DNA of 64,000 nucleotides from Nitratireductor aquibiodomus NL21 = JCM 21793 (lineage in GTDB: Bacteria > Pseudomonadota > Alphaproteobacteria > Rhizobiales > Rhizobiaceae), in contig NZ_BAMP01000013.1 in NCBI RefSeq assembly GCF_000615975.1, positions 1 through 64,000 on the forward strand, written 5' to 3'. Shown here piece after piece: positions 27,854-36,045 of this stretch. Under the pieces are notes generated by a model, which did not search any database, was not told the origin of the DNA, and was given only the letters and a program-made list of their open reading frames with translations. The first letter of the stretch is position 1; every line of letters starts with the position of its first letter. The position numbers and the translations under genes were made by a program.

Positions 27854-28315
27854 TTATTTGCCGAAGGTGACAGTGCCGCGGCTGGTTGCTTCCAGCCGGG
27901 CAATACAGTCACCGGGCTCGAGCCCATCGCCTTCGCAGGCCGAAGCGTCGTTGATCAGGACACGCCCGATCGCATCGCAATCGGCATCGGCGAGGTCGAA
28001 CCGCCGCACCTTGGTCTTCTCATTGGGCAGTTCCTGGAAGTCCAGGACCAGAAGCCGGTCAACGAGGCCTTCCTTGCTGAAAAGGGCGATTTCGTAGGCT
28101 GCCCGGGCGATATCCTGGCCCATCGCATTCTCGACCACGAATGCGATGCGGCAGCCCTTTTCGCTTTTTTGAAGAGCGTTGAGCTCCAGCTTGATCGCGC
28201 CGGCGGCAGGGTCCTGCGCGGCCCCTGGCAGGGTTGCTGCCAGCGTGCCGGCCAACGCCAGCGCGATACGGCCAGCGGTGGACAGAAGAGAAGATGGAAG
28301 TAATCGAGACGGCAT
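27854..28315 (-). CDS. Periplasmic protein of unknown function in the haem-uptake/TonB operon
   Basis: A 153-residue exported protein. I use ATG 28315 because GGAGGATAAA lies right before it; this Shine-Dalgarno overlaps the receptor's own stop. The signal peptide runs to about residue 36 (ALALAGTLAATLPGAAA-like, ending GAAQD). The mature part has four Cys residues (KGCRIAF, ADCDAIG, ASACEGDG, GDCIARL), likely two disulfides, and a beta-rich pattern (CRIAFVVENAMGQDI, AAYEIALFSKEG). It is always downstream of the receptor and upstream of exbB here, so a role linked to TonB-dependent haem uptake is inferred. I do not recognise the family's function. Confidence 0.75.
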   Translation of the reverse strand: MPSRLLPSSLLSTAGRIALALAGTLAATLPGAAQDPAAGAIKLELNALQKSEKGCRIAFVVENAMGQDIARAAYEIALFSKEGLVDRLLVLDFQELPNEKTKVRRFDLADADCDAIGRVLINDASACEGDGLEPGDCIARLEATSRGTVTFGK

Positions 28316-28316
28316 T

Positions 28317-30383
28317 TTATCCTCCAAAACGGACGGTTGCGCCGAGCTTTACGGTCAGGCCGGGTTGTGCATGCATACCATCGGAAACGTCAACGATCGG
28401 CAGCACGTAACGCTTATCGAAAAGGTTGTCGACGCGGAAATCAAACCGGAGGTTCTCATTGGGCTGATAGTTCGCATAGAGATTCACCAGCGTGTAATCC
28501 TCGGCGAAGGTCGTGCCGCTGGGAGCCCTGTTGAATTGCACCTCGCCACCGAGTGTCAGGCGACGTTCGAGAAAACGCATGCCGCCATCGAGCGTGACGC
28601 TGGCTGAGGGAATGGTCGTGAGGTCCGAACGCACGCCATCCCTGTCGGTCTGATGACCGTCGATGACGGAGATGCCGAGACCGGCGAAATAGCGCCCGGC
28701 ATCGTAGCGGCCCTCGAGTTCGAAGCCCTGGATTTCTGCAGCATAGACGTTCTGGTACTGCGCACACATGGTGTGACCGAGGCTGGCGCATTCGCTGCCT
28801 GGAATTGCCGGGAAAGTGGGAATGGTAATGTAGTCGTCAATGTCGTTGTGGAAGTAGGCTGCCTTGAGCCGCAGCGTATCCCCGGCATCGAAGATTCCGT
28901 CGGCCTTGTAGTTTATGCCCGCCTCCCACGTCTTGCCGGTCTCGGGCCTGAGGTCGGGATTTGGCAGGAACGCAAAGCTGAAGCCGGGGAAGGAATGGCC
29001 GCCGGTGATGTAGGCCTCCGACGTGTTGGGTGCACGGTAGCCTTCTGCATAGGAGCCATAAAACTGCAGACCGGAAAGAACGCCCTCGCTGAAGGGGGAG
29101 ACGCCAACGCTGAGGCGGGGGGAGAACCGGTCGCCTGAATTCTTGTCGGACGCCTCCAGTTCGTAGGAATCGTAGCGCAGCCCGGCGACGACTTCGAGCC
29201 AGTCATAAGTGAGCTTGTCCTGAACGTAGGCGCCCCAGACCCTGCGGGTGCCGGTCGGGTTGTAAGTGTCGGAGCCGCCTGACGCCGCATTCGAGGTGAA
29301 ATCGTCATAGACCCAGTCGCCGCCCACTGTCAGTTCATGGGCAATCATCCCGGTATCGAAATAGGATGTGTTCCAGATATCGAAACTGGTCGTTCTGAGG
29401 TCGTAGCCCGATGTGCCGGGGCGCCGGCCCGTATCGGTCTGGGTTAGATCGATGCTGTTGACCGCACCCTTGATGTTGAGATTGAGCCACTTCTCCTCGG
29501 CGTCGGAGATCTTGAACTCGCCCGTGAACGTGTCGCTGTCGAGCCGGTAGTCGCGGGTTGCCGTCGAAGACCAGTCGTCGCGGGACCCGGTCCAGCCGAG
29601 CGTCAGCTCACTGTTCTCCGTTGGTCTGATGGTTCCCTTTACATGGCCGCTCAGCACGTCGAAGCCGGAGTTGTCGACGCGTGAACCATCGCCATCCTTG
29701 TAGTCACCATAGTCGCGCCAGACGATGTTGCCGAGAACGGAGGCGGCTTCGTTGAAGCGATAGGCGCCGATCGCGCTCGTGGTCCAGCCGGAACCGTTCG
29801 ATTCATAACGCCCCGTGAGCGACAGCGCGTAATTCTCATCGTCACGCAGGAAATCATCGGGCTTCTTGGTTTCGAAATAGACGACGCCGCCAATTGCGCC
29901 TGAACCAAACGTGTTCGCGCTGGGGCCGCGGATGACGTCCACCTGCTGGACAAGCTGCGGGTCGAGCCAGAACATGCGGGACACTTCATGGCCCGCCTTG
30001 TGGAAATTCTGGCGAGCGCCATCCACGATGACGGAAACGCGTCCGGCGTCCTGAAGGCCGCGGATGTTGATGTTGCTGACCGCCGGGCGTCCGTCGGAAT
30101 AAACCTTGATTCCGGGAACGCCGAAGAAGATGTCGTTGGCGTTGGTCGCCATACGGCGCTCAAGTTCCTCGCCGCTGATCTGGCTTACTGATGCCAGTGA
30201 TTCGAGCGCGCTTTCCTCTGTCCTGCTCACCACCGTTATACGGTCGAGAAGGGTGACCCTGCCTGACGCTTCCGACAAAAGTACCGGCACTTCCTCGGCC
30301 ATTGCGTTCATCGACAAAACCAGCGTCGCCATTGAAGTCCCGCACAGCAAGCCAAGGTTTGTGCGTCGCGCGTAATTTCGCAT
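28317..30383 (-). CDS. TonB-dependent haem/haemoglobin receptor
   Basis: Outer-membrane 22-strand barrel of 688 residues (start ATG 30383, with CTGGAGAC upstream; a TTG at 30401 is unlikely). A signal peptide ends near AMA-EEVPV. It has a TonB-box-like stretch (DRITVVSR), a plug domain (SAVRPAVSNINIRGLQDAGR-like motif, DVIRGPSANTFGSGAIGG), and the two features of haem receptors: a FRAP-like box (GYRAPNTSEAY) and an NPNL-like box (LPNPDLRPETG), with a His nearby. It ends with an aromatic-Gly beta strand (TVRFGG). It is divergent from hemP across a promoter with an IRO-like site. Confidence 0.9.
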   Translation of the reverse strand: MRNYARRTNLGLLCGTSMATLVLSMNAMAEEVPVLLSEASGRVTLLDRITVVSRTEESALESLASVSQISGEELERRMATNANDIFFGVPGIKVYSDGRPAVSNINIRGLQDAGRVSVIVDGARQNFHKAGHEVSRMFWLDPQLVQQVDVIRGPSANTFGSGAIGGVVYFETKKPDDFLRDDENYALSLTGRYESNGSGWTTSAIGAYRFNEAASVLGNIVWRDYGDYKDGDGSRVDNSGFDVLSGHVKGTIRPTENSELTLGWTGSRDDWSSTATRDYRLDSDTFTGEFKISDAEEKWLNLNIKGAVNSIDLTQTDTGRRPGTSGYDLRTTSFDIWNTSYFDTGMIAHELTVGGDWVYDDFTSNAASGGSDTYNPTGTRRVWGAYVQDKLTYDWLEVVAGLRYDSYELEASDKNSGDRFSPRLSVGVSPFSEGVLSGLQFYGSYAEGYRAPNTSEAYITGGHSFPGFSFAFLPNPDLRPETGKTWEAGINYKADGIFDAGDTLRLKAAYFHNDIDDYITIPTFPAIPGSECASLGHTMCAQYQNVYAAEIQGFELEGRYDAGRYFAGLGISVIDGHQTDRDGVRSDLTTIPSASVTLDGGMRFLERRLTLGGEVQFNRAPSGTTFAEDYTLVNLYANYQPNENLRFDFRVDNLFDKRYVLPIVDVSDGMHAQPGLTVKLGATVRFGG

Positions 30384-30504
30384 GCCCGATGTCTCCAGCA
30401 ATTAAACACAGCAACTGGCCGGCTGGCGCTGGCTTGCCGACGATTATCCGGTTAGGAAATTTATCTTGATTATTCCACTCCGGTATTGCGGTGGCTATAA
30501 AATA

Positions 30505-30519
30505 TGATAAGAAAAGTCA
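30505..30519. promoter_or_regulatory. IRO-box-like site (RirA operator) between haem receptor and hemP
   Basis: TGA-TAAGAAAAG-TCA fits the IRO consensus TGA-N9-TCA with an A/T-rich centre. On the minus strand it overlaps a TTGACT -35-like element with TATAGC downstream, which would place it in the receptor promoter; it is 74 bp upstream of hemP. RirA is encoded 4.3 kb away. The consensus is short, so a chance match cannot be excluded. Confidence 0.55.
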
Positions 30520-30592
30520 AGAAAGCGAATGGCAGAAAACATGCTGTCGATGTGAGCCCAAGCCAGTGACCTGAAAATGGAGGTTCTTTCCA

Positions 30593-30793
30593 ATGAAGAC
30601 CTATTTGTCGATCGACCCGCGCGGACAGGCAGACATACAGCATCTGGCCGTCAGGCAAGGCGGCGTTACGCCTGACCGGACGATTTCCAGCACGGACCTT
30701 TTCGGCGGGCGCCGCGAAATCGGAATTGAGCATCACGGTGCTTATTACCGGTTGAAGATTACCCGCCAGGGAAAGCTGATTCTTAACAAGTAG
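30593..30793 (+). CDS. hemP: Haemin uptake protein HemP/HmuP
   Basis: A 66-residue cytoplasmic protein with the HemP signature in its C-terminal half: SSTDLFGGRREIGIEHHGAYYRLKITRQGKLILNK-type residues (about 32-66). In rhizobia HmuP co-activates transcription of the haem receptor gene in low iron. A strong ribosome-binding site (GGAGG) lies upstream of ATG 30593. It precedes hmuS by 10 bp and is first in the plus-strand haem operon. Confidence 0.93.
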   Translation: MKTYLSIDPRGQADIQHLAVRQGGVTPDRTISSTDLFGGRREIGIEHHGAYYRLKITRQGKLILNK

Positions 30794-30803
30794 GTTTCGT
30801 GGA

Positions 30804-31861
30804 ATGAATGTTCAGACAGTACGCGCGCCCGAGGCGATCAGGCGCGCCCGTGACGAAAATCCCAAGATGCGCGAGCGGGACCTGGCGATTTCGCTGGGCA
30901 TTTCTGAGGCCGAACTGCTGGCCGCGCATGTGGGCCATGGCGTGACCCGTATCGAGCCGCGCGTGTCCGATCTTCTCCCGGCCCTCGAAGCCGTCGGGGA
31001 GGTGATGGCCCTGACGCGCAACGAAAGCGCCGTCCACGAAAAGGTCGGCGTTTACGAGAAGATTACCGCCGGCGCGCAGCATGCGCTGGTTCTGGGCCGC
31101 GACATCGATCTGCGCATATTTCCCTCCCGCTGGGCCTTCGGCTTTGCGGTGGAAAAGCGCGATGGAGACGATGTGCGGCGCAGCCTGCAGTTCTTCGATC
31201 AGGCGGGTGATGCCGTGCACAAGGTGCATCTGAGGCCGAAGTCGAACCTCTACGCCTATCAGAAACTCGTCGAGGATCTCCTTCATCCGGACCAGCAGGC
31301 TCCGCTTGAGGTTCAGGCAGAGAAAATTATCGAGGAGATTGTCACCGACGACCTGCCGGCTGCCGACGTGCTGCGCGAGCGCTGGAGCACGATGACGGAT
31401 GTGCATCAGCTCTTCAACATCCTGCGCAAGCTGAAACTGACGCGCCATCAGGCCGTCCACCTGATCGGCGAGGACTACGCCTGGCGGCTGGGGGACGACG
31501 CCCTGACACAGATGCTGCATCAGGCGGTCCGTGAGACAGTGCCGATCATGTGTTTCGTCGGCAGCAGCGGATGTATCCAGATCCATACGGGCGCGATCGA
31601 AACGGTGAAGCCGATGGGACCATGGATCAACATTCTTGACCCCGGTTTCAATCTTCATCTGCGAACAGACCACGTGAAGGAACTCTGGGCCGTTCGCAAA
31701 CCGACCAGAGACGGTCATGTCACCTCCATGGAGCTTATGGCGCCGACGGGCAACTGATCGCCCAGTTCTTCGGGGAACGCCTCGAAGGACATGCCGAGCG
31801 AAGCGACTGGCGTTCCATGGTCGAAGGCTTGCCACGGCGCGAATGCCGGCAGGTGGCCTGA
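30804..31861 (+). CDS. hmuS: Haem-degrading/haemin-transport protein HmuS, frame broken near the end
   Basis: Cytoplasmic haem-handling protein of the HemS/ChuS/HmuS family with two homologous halves: residues 1-150 (AISLGISEAELLAAHVGHGV) and 180-350 (MTDVHQLFNILRKLKLTRHQA, then GSSGCIQIHTGAIETVKPMGPWINILDPGFNLHLR). In rhizobia HmuS opens haem to biliverdin-type products. One T of a TTT run is missing near 31735, so SMELYGADGQ becomes SMELMAPTGN and stops at 31757. In the next frame the protein continues to QFFGERLEGH and a stop at 31861. Repaired length is 352 residues. Confidence 0.92.
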
Positions 31862-31975
31862 CTGACCTTCCTGGACGGGGAGTCTCGCTCCCTGTCTTCG
31901 TCTGGTGAAATCAATTGATTGGACTGTCCCGTGCACTACGGAAATCGGGCCGGGATCCAGGGAGACTGGCGGACC

Positions 31976-32884
31976 ATGCGTGAAGCGATTTCTTCAGTGA
32001 CGCGAAGAGGGTTGGGGCGGCTTGTGGTGAGTGCGCTCATTGCTCTCGGTGCAGCATTCACTCCCGCCGTTGCGGACGAGGCCATTCAGCCGTTCTCCGA
32101 CGCCTCGAAGCTGGTGACGATCGGCGGTGCCGTTACCGAGATCGTCTACAGTCTTGGCGAGGAAGAGCGGCTTGTCGCGCGCGACACGACGAGCACCTAT
32201 CCGCCAGAGGCGGAGGAACTGCCCGATATCGGCTATATGCGAGCGCTTTCGCCCGAAGGCGTGCTCTCCGTCGAGCCGAGTGCCATACTGGCCATGGAAG
32301 GAAGTGGGCCGGTGGAAACGATGGATGTGCTTGAGACGTCCGGCGTGCCCCTCGTAAAAGTTCCGGAAGGCTATGACCGAGAGGCAATCCTGCGCAAGAT
32401 TCGCGTGGTTGGCACCGCTCTGGGCGTTGAAGAAAAAGCCGAAATGCTCGCGCTCCGTGTCAAGGCCGATCTCGATGCCGCCGAAGCGGAAGCGCAGAAG
32501 CAGGCTGACGGGAAGCGCGTGCTTTTCGTGCTCAGCATGCGCGGCGGGCGGGTCATGGCCGCAGGCAGAAATACGGCCGCAGACGGCATCATCCGCATGG
32601 CGGGCGGGGTCAACGTGATGGACACGATGTCCGGCTTCAAGCAGGTGACTGACGAGGCCGTGATTTCGGCGGCTCCGGAGGTTGTTCTCATGATGGAGCG
32701 CGAGGGGCACGGAGGGTGGCCGGATGTGCTGAAACACCCCGCTTTCGCCAGCACTCCGGCCGGAAAGAAGGGAACCCTGATACGGATGGACGGTTCGTAT
32801 CTTCTGGGCTTCGGCCCACGGACTGCAGGCGCGGTGCGCGATCTGGCCAGCGCTCTGAACGGTTCGGAAACGGTGACCGAATAG
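31976..32884 (+). CDS. hmuT: Haemin ABC transporter substrate-binding protein HmuT
   Basis: Periplasmic haem-binding protein of about 302 residues from ATG 31976 (MREAISSVTRRGLGRLVVSA), with GGGAG upstream; the frame opens at 31919. A signal peptide ends at AVA-DEAIQ. It has the helical-backbone (type III) fold: VTIGGAVTEIVYSLGEEERLVARDTTSTYP is the conserved N-lobe start with the Tyr residue used by HmuT-type proteins to bind haem, and GYMRALSPEGVLSVEPSAILA follows. The mature domain ends in LLGFGPRTAGAVRDLA. Directly followed by hmuU. Confidence 0.92.
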   Translation: MREAISSVTRRGLGRLVVSALIALGAAFTPAVADEAIQPFSDASKLVTIGGAVTEIVYSLGEEERLVARDTTSTYPPEAEELPDIGYMRALSPEGVLSVEPSAILAMEGSGPVETMDVLETSGVPLVKVPEGYDREAILRKIRVVGTALGVEEKAEMLALRVKADLDAAEAEAQKQADGKRVLFVLSMRGGRVMAAGRNTAADGIIRMAGGVNVMDTMSGFKQVTDEAVISAAPEVVLMMEREGHGGWPDVLKHPAFASTPAGKKGTLIRMDGSYLLGFGPRTAGAVRDLASALNGSETVTE

Positions 32885-32885
32885 C

Positions 32886-33986
32886 ATGGCGTTACGTGAC
32901 AATGCCGCACCGGCGCCACGATGGCGCTGGCATGTTGATACGAGTGGCGACCGTTCGGCGCGGGCACGGCTGGTCATTCTGGCCCTGATCCTGCTCTACG
33001 CGTTTCTTTTTCTGTTCAGTCTTGGATCGGGTGCATCCGATACGTCGTTCTGGGCGGTGCTTTCGGGCTGGCTGGGCGGTGGAGCAGATGCCCTCTCACT
33101 GCGCGACCGGGTGGTCATCGGCGACATCCGCCTGCCGCGTGTGGTGCTCGGAAGCCTGATTGGCGCATCGCTGGCTGTTTCCGGCGCTGTCATGCAGGGA
33201 CTGTTTCGCAACCCGCTGGCCGACCCGGGCATTGTCGGTGTGGGGTCCGGCGCGGGGCTTGGCGCCATCACGGTGATCGTGCTCGGCAACACGATGCTTG
33301 CTCCGGTGATCGGCATGTTCGGCATTTATGCTCTGCCGCTGGCCGCTTTCTGCGGCGGGCTCGTGTCGACCCTGCTCCTCTACCGGGTGGCGACACGGCG
33401 CGGGCAGACATCGATCGCCACCATGCTTCTTGCCGGCATAGCGCTTGGCGCGCTCGCAGGCGCATTGTCGGGCATGCTCGTCTACGTCGCGGACGATCAG
33501 GAGCTGCGGGACCTGACCTTCTGGGGGCTTGGTTCTCTGGCGGGGGCCACCTGGGCAAAAATCTGGGCTGCCGGGCCGATCATCCTTGCAGCCCTTGCTG
33601 CAGCGCCCTTCCTGGCACGCGGGCTCGACGCGATGGTTTTGGGCGAGACGACCGCCAACCATCTTGGCGTGCGGGTCCAGCGGGTAAAGAACTCCGCCAT
33701 TCTGGCCGTGGCGGCGGCAACGGGCGCTTCGGTTGCCGTGGCCGGCGGCATCGGCTTTGTCGGCATCGTTGTGCCGCATCTTCTGCGGCTGACCATCGGC
33801 CCCGAACATCGCTACCTGCTGCCGGCTTCGGCGCTTCTGGGGGCGAGCCTGCTTCTGGTGGCCGATGCGATCAGCCGTGTTGTGGTAGCACCAGCGGAGC
33901 TGCCGATCGGCATTGTCACGGCGACGCTCGGTGCGCCGTTCTTCCTGTGGATATTGCTGCGCCAGAGGGGGATTCTGGATCTGTGA
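32886..33986 (+). CDS. hmuU: Haemin ABC transporter permease HmuU
   Basis: FecCD-family inner-membrane permease of 366 residues with about ten helices. The family signatures are RLPRVVLGSLIGASLAVSGAVMQGLFRNPLADPGIVG (about 80-115) and GIGFVGIVVPHLLRLTIGPEHR near 280, plus the ATPase-contact loop. The N-terminal cytoplasmic tail (first about 35 residues) is longer than usual. It starts 1 bp after the hmuT stop, and its stop overlaps the hmuV start (TGATG). Confidence 0.94.
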   Translation: MALRDNAAPAPRWRWHVDTSGDRSARARLVILALILLYAFLFLFSLGSGASDTSFWAVLSGWLGGGADALSLRDRVVIGDIRLPRVVLGSLIGASLAVSGAVMQGLFRNPLADPGIVGVGSGAGLGAITVIVLGNTMLAPVIGMFGIYALPLAAFCGGLVSTLLLYRVATRRGQTSIATMLLAGIALGALAGALSGMLVYVADDQELRDLTFWGLGSLAGATWAKIWAAGPIILAALAAAPFLARGLDAMVLGETTANHLGVRVQRVKNSAILAVAAATGASVAVAGGIGFVGIVVPHLLRLTIGPEHRYLLPASALLGASLLLVADAISRVVVAPAELPIGIVTATLGAPFFLWILLRQRGILDL

Positions 33987-34780
33987 TGGCGATCGATGTC
34001 GAAGATCTTTCGGTGCGGGTCGGGCGCAGGCTCATTCTCCGCAATGTGACACTGTCGGTGAAGCCGGGCACCGTGACGGCCATTGTCGGGCCCAACGGAT
34101 CGGGCAAGACCACCTTTCTGAAGGCGGTATCTGGCGACCTGCCATATGATGGCGATGTGCGGATCAATGGCGAAGCGCTCCGGCACATGCAGCCATGGCA
34201 GGCTGCCGCGCATCGGGCCGTTCTGCCGCAGGCAAGTTCGCTCTCCTTCCCTTATACGGTGCGCGAGGTGGTCAAGCTGGGGCTTCTGGGCGGGCGGTCA
34301 GGCGCTGGCCCGGCCGAGCAGACGAGGCTTCCCGAAAAGGCTCTTGAGCGCGTTGATCTCGCAGGATTTGCCGGGCGTTTTTATCAGGAACTTTCGGGCG
34401 GCGAACAGCAGCGTGTCCAGCTCGCCCGTGTGCTCTGCCAGGTCTGGAAACCGGTGCTCGACGGCAGGCCGCGCTACCTTCTGCTCGATGAGCCGGTTTC
34501 AAGCCTCGACATCAAGCATCAGCTGATCATCATGGACATTGCCGCCGGGTTTGCTTCTGCCGGCGGTGGTGTGCTGGCGGTTCTGCACGATCTCAACCTA
34601 ACCGCGCGCTTTGCCGATCAGGTGGCCATGATGCATCGCGGGACGCTGGTCGCGGCGGGAACGCCTGCCGATGTGTTTAACGATCGGCTTGTGTCCGACG
34701 TGTTCGAGTGCCGAATTCAGGTGGGTGTTCCGCCAGGTGGAGATCTTCCCTATGTGCTGCCACAGTCAGCGCAGCTTTAG
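33986..34780 (+). CDS. hmuV: Haemin ABC transporter ATPase HmuV
   Basis: A 264-residue nucleotide-binding subunit. It has Walker A GPNGSGKTTFL, Q-loop VLPQASSLSFPYTVREVV, signature LSGGEQQRVQLARVL, Walker B LLLDEPVSSLD and the His switch (VLHDLN). I start at ATG 33986, which overlaps the hmuU stop; an earlier in-frame ATG at 33947 lies inside hmuU. It ends the hemP-hmuSTUV operon. A hairpin follows. Confidence 0.94.
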   Translation: MAIDVEDLSVRVGRRLILRNVTLSVKPGTVTAIVGPNGSGKTTFLKAVSGDLPYDGDVRINGEALRHMQPWQAAAHRAVLPQASSLSFPYTVREVVKLGLLGGRSGAGPAEQTRLPEKALERVDLAGFAGRFYQELSGGEQQRVQLARVLCQVWKPVLDGRPRYLLLDEPVSSLDIKHQLIIMDIAAGFASAGGGVLAVLHDLNLTARFADQVAMMHRGTLVAAGTPADVFNDRLVSDVFECRIQVGVPPGGDLPYVLPQSAQL

Positions 34781-34803
34781 GGTCAGAACATTTTCGGAGG
34801 ATG

Positions 34804-34825
34804 AGGACCGTCTGCGTACGGTCCT
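34804..34825. terminator. Hairpin between convergent hmuV and rirA
   Basis: Arms AGGACCGT (34804-34811) and ACGGTCCT (34818-34825) with a six-base loop lie between the hmuV stop and the rirA stop. The T tail is poor (TCCTG), so it may act as a weak bidirectional terminator or only as a stabiliser. Confidence 0.55.
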
Positions 34826-34833
34826 TCCTGAGC

Positions 34834-35295
34834 CTAGCGTGCCGCTACACGCTCGGGTAACTCGTCAAGACCGAGCCGTAATCGCATATCCGGCTTGCCG
34901 ACGGCGAGATCGCTGATCGTATAGCCGGCCAGCACTTCGAAGAAGGCGTTCAACGCCTTGCGCAGCGCTTCATTGAGGCCGCAGCTTTCGACCAGCGGGC
35001 ACTCTGCGTCGTCATTCTCAAAGCATTCCGCCATGGCGAAATTGTCCTCGGTGACGCGCACGACATCGAACAGAGTGATGTCGCCGGCCGGTTTCGCCAG
35101 ACGAACACCGCCATGACGTCCACGCACGGTCTCGACAAAGCCGTGCTCGACAAGCGGCTGCAGAATCTTGAACAGGAACAGGTCGGACAGGGAGTATGCC
35201 TCAGCGATGTCCGAGATGCGGCTGAGCCGACCCTCATTGGCGGCGCAATACATCAGAATCCGGATTGCATAATTGGTTTGTCGCGTTAGGCGCAT
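34834..35295 (-). CDS. rirA: Rrf2-family iron-responsive repressor RirA
   Basis: Iron-sulfur-cluster repressor of iron-uptake genes in rhizobia. The 153-residue protein opens MRLTRQTNYAIRILMYCAANEGRLSRI, with the winged HTH that includes SLSDLFLFKILQPLVEHGFVETVRGRHGGVRLAKP. Three Cys residues for the cluster occur at ECFENDDAECPLVESCGLNEALR (about 91, 99, 105), the spacing expected of Rrf2 proteins. The opening, the 'TEDNFAMAECFE' segment and the Cys spacing match RirA better than IscR or NsrR. It is convergent with the hmu operon, which it likely represses when iron is plentiful. Its promoter has Irr- and RirA-like sites. Confidence 0.9.
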   Translation of the reverse strand: MRLTRQTNYAIRILMYCAANEGRLSRISDIAEAYSLSDLFLFKILQPLVEHGFVETVRGRHGGVRLAKPAGDITLFDVVRVTEDNFAMAECFENDDAECPLVESCGLNEALRKALNAFFEVLAGYTISDLAVGKPDMRLRLGLDELPERVAAR

Positions 35296-35336
35296 AACAG
35301 TCCTTTCACATATCGTTCCCGCAATATGGCTTATTG

Positions 35337-35353
35337 TTTAGAATAATTCCAGA
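35337..35353. promoter_or_regulatory. ICE-box-like site (Irr operator) in the rirA promoter
   Basis: TTTAGAA-TAA-TTCCAGA matches 12 of 14 specified bases of the Irr-binding iron-control element TTTAGAA-N3-TTCTAAA. It lies 42-58 bp upstream of the rirA start. Irr represses rirA in low iron in Agrobacterium; the same wiring is inferred here. No irr gene is in the window. Confidence 0.65.
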
Positions 35354-35370
35354 GTGAGTCGGCATAAATC

Positions 35371-35385
35371 TGATAAATTCAATCA
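35371..35385. promoter_or_regulatory. IRO-box-like site in the rirA promoter
   Basis: TGA-TAAATTCAA-TCA is a second TGA-N9-TCA match with an A/T-rich centre, 76-90 bp upstream of the rirA start and 17 bp beyond the ICE-like box. It suggests RirA autoregulation. It could instead belong to the divergent MaoC gene, but that start is 189 bp away. Confidence 0.5.
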
Positions 35386-35573
35386 ACTTTATGCAGGCAA
35401 TCGCTGAGTTGCGCAATTTCACGTATGACCGCTTTGCCTTGTTATTCGTGCTGCAATGCACAATATTCGCGCGACAAATCTGGGAACCGGTCGGCGGGGA
35501 AAGCGCAGCCATGCTCGTTCTGACGCCTCAGACCAGATTTTGCAGACGAATTCATTTCAGAAAGGCATAGACG

Positions 35574-36038
35574 ATGAACGCGCATGTTCTGGAAAATGAG
35601 ATCGGCGTGGACACGACCGTTTCCGACTGGGTGGTCGTCGACCAGTCGATGATCGATCGTTTCGCCGACTGCACCAACGACCACCAGTGGATTCATGTGG
35701 ATCGCGAGCGCACGGAGCGCGAAAGCCCGTTTGGCAAACCTGTCGCGCACGGTTTCCTCACGCTGTCGCTCTTATCGAGCCTGTCTTATGACTGTGGCGC
35801 GTGGCCGGTGCATCTGGGCACGATCATCAATTATGGGCTCGACCGGCTGCGCTTTCTGGCGCCGGTCAAGGCCGGCAGCCGCGTGCGGCTGCGCAGCACG
35901 CTGAAGGGCATCGAGGAAAAGGCGCCGGGCCGGCTTCTCATCCGTCATCACGGCGAGGTGGAAATCGAGGGCGAGGAAACGCCCGCACTTGCCGCTGAAA
36001 CCATCATCATGTTGATTCTCGACGACAAGGCCGCCTGA
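35574..36038 (+). CDS. MaoC family (R)-specific enoyl-CoA/ACP hydratase-like protein
   Basis: A 154-residue single hot-dog-fold protein. The hydratase-2 motif is clear: ADCTNDHQWIHVDRERTERESPFGKPVAHGFLTLSLLSSLSY, carrying the catalytic Asp and His. The rest (NYGLDRLRFLAPVKAGSRVRL) is typical of MaoC/NodN-type hydratases. Substrate unknown; such proteins hydrate enoyl-CoA or enoyl-ACP. It is divergent from rirA across 278 bp and convergent with the zeta-GST gene. Nothing ties it to the ectoine genes. Its 3' end overlaps a hairpin. Confidence 0.82.
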   Translation: MNAHVLENEIGVDTTVSDWVVVDQSMIDRFADCTNDHQWIHVDRERTERESPFGKPVAHGFLTLSLLSSLSYDCGAWPVHLGTIINYGLDRLRFLAPVKAGSRVRLRSTLKGIEEKAPGRLLIRHHGEVEIEGEETPALAAETIIMLILDDKAA

Positions 36039-36045
36039 GCGGCCT
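36028..36045. terminator. Hairpin overlapping the MaoC stop codon, between convergent genes
   Basis: Arms AGGCCGC (36028-36034) and GCGGCCT (36039-36045) enclose a CTGA loop that includes the MaoC TGA. It also covers the first bases of the convergent gene's stop. It can serve both strands as a compact bidirectional terminator, although neither side has a long T run. Confidence 0.55.

Noticed and set aside
31758-31861. Truncated HmuS as a real short form
   Set aside because: The conserved C-terminus continues in the next frame, and a TTT run read as TT explains the break.
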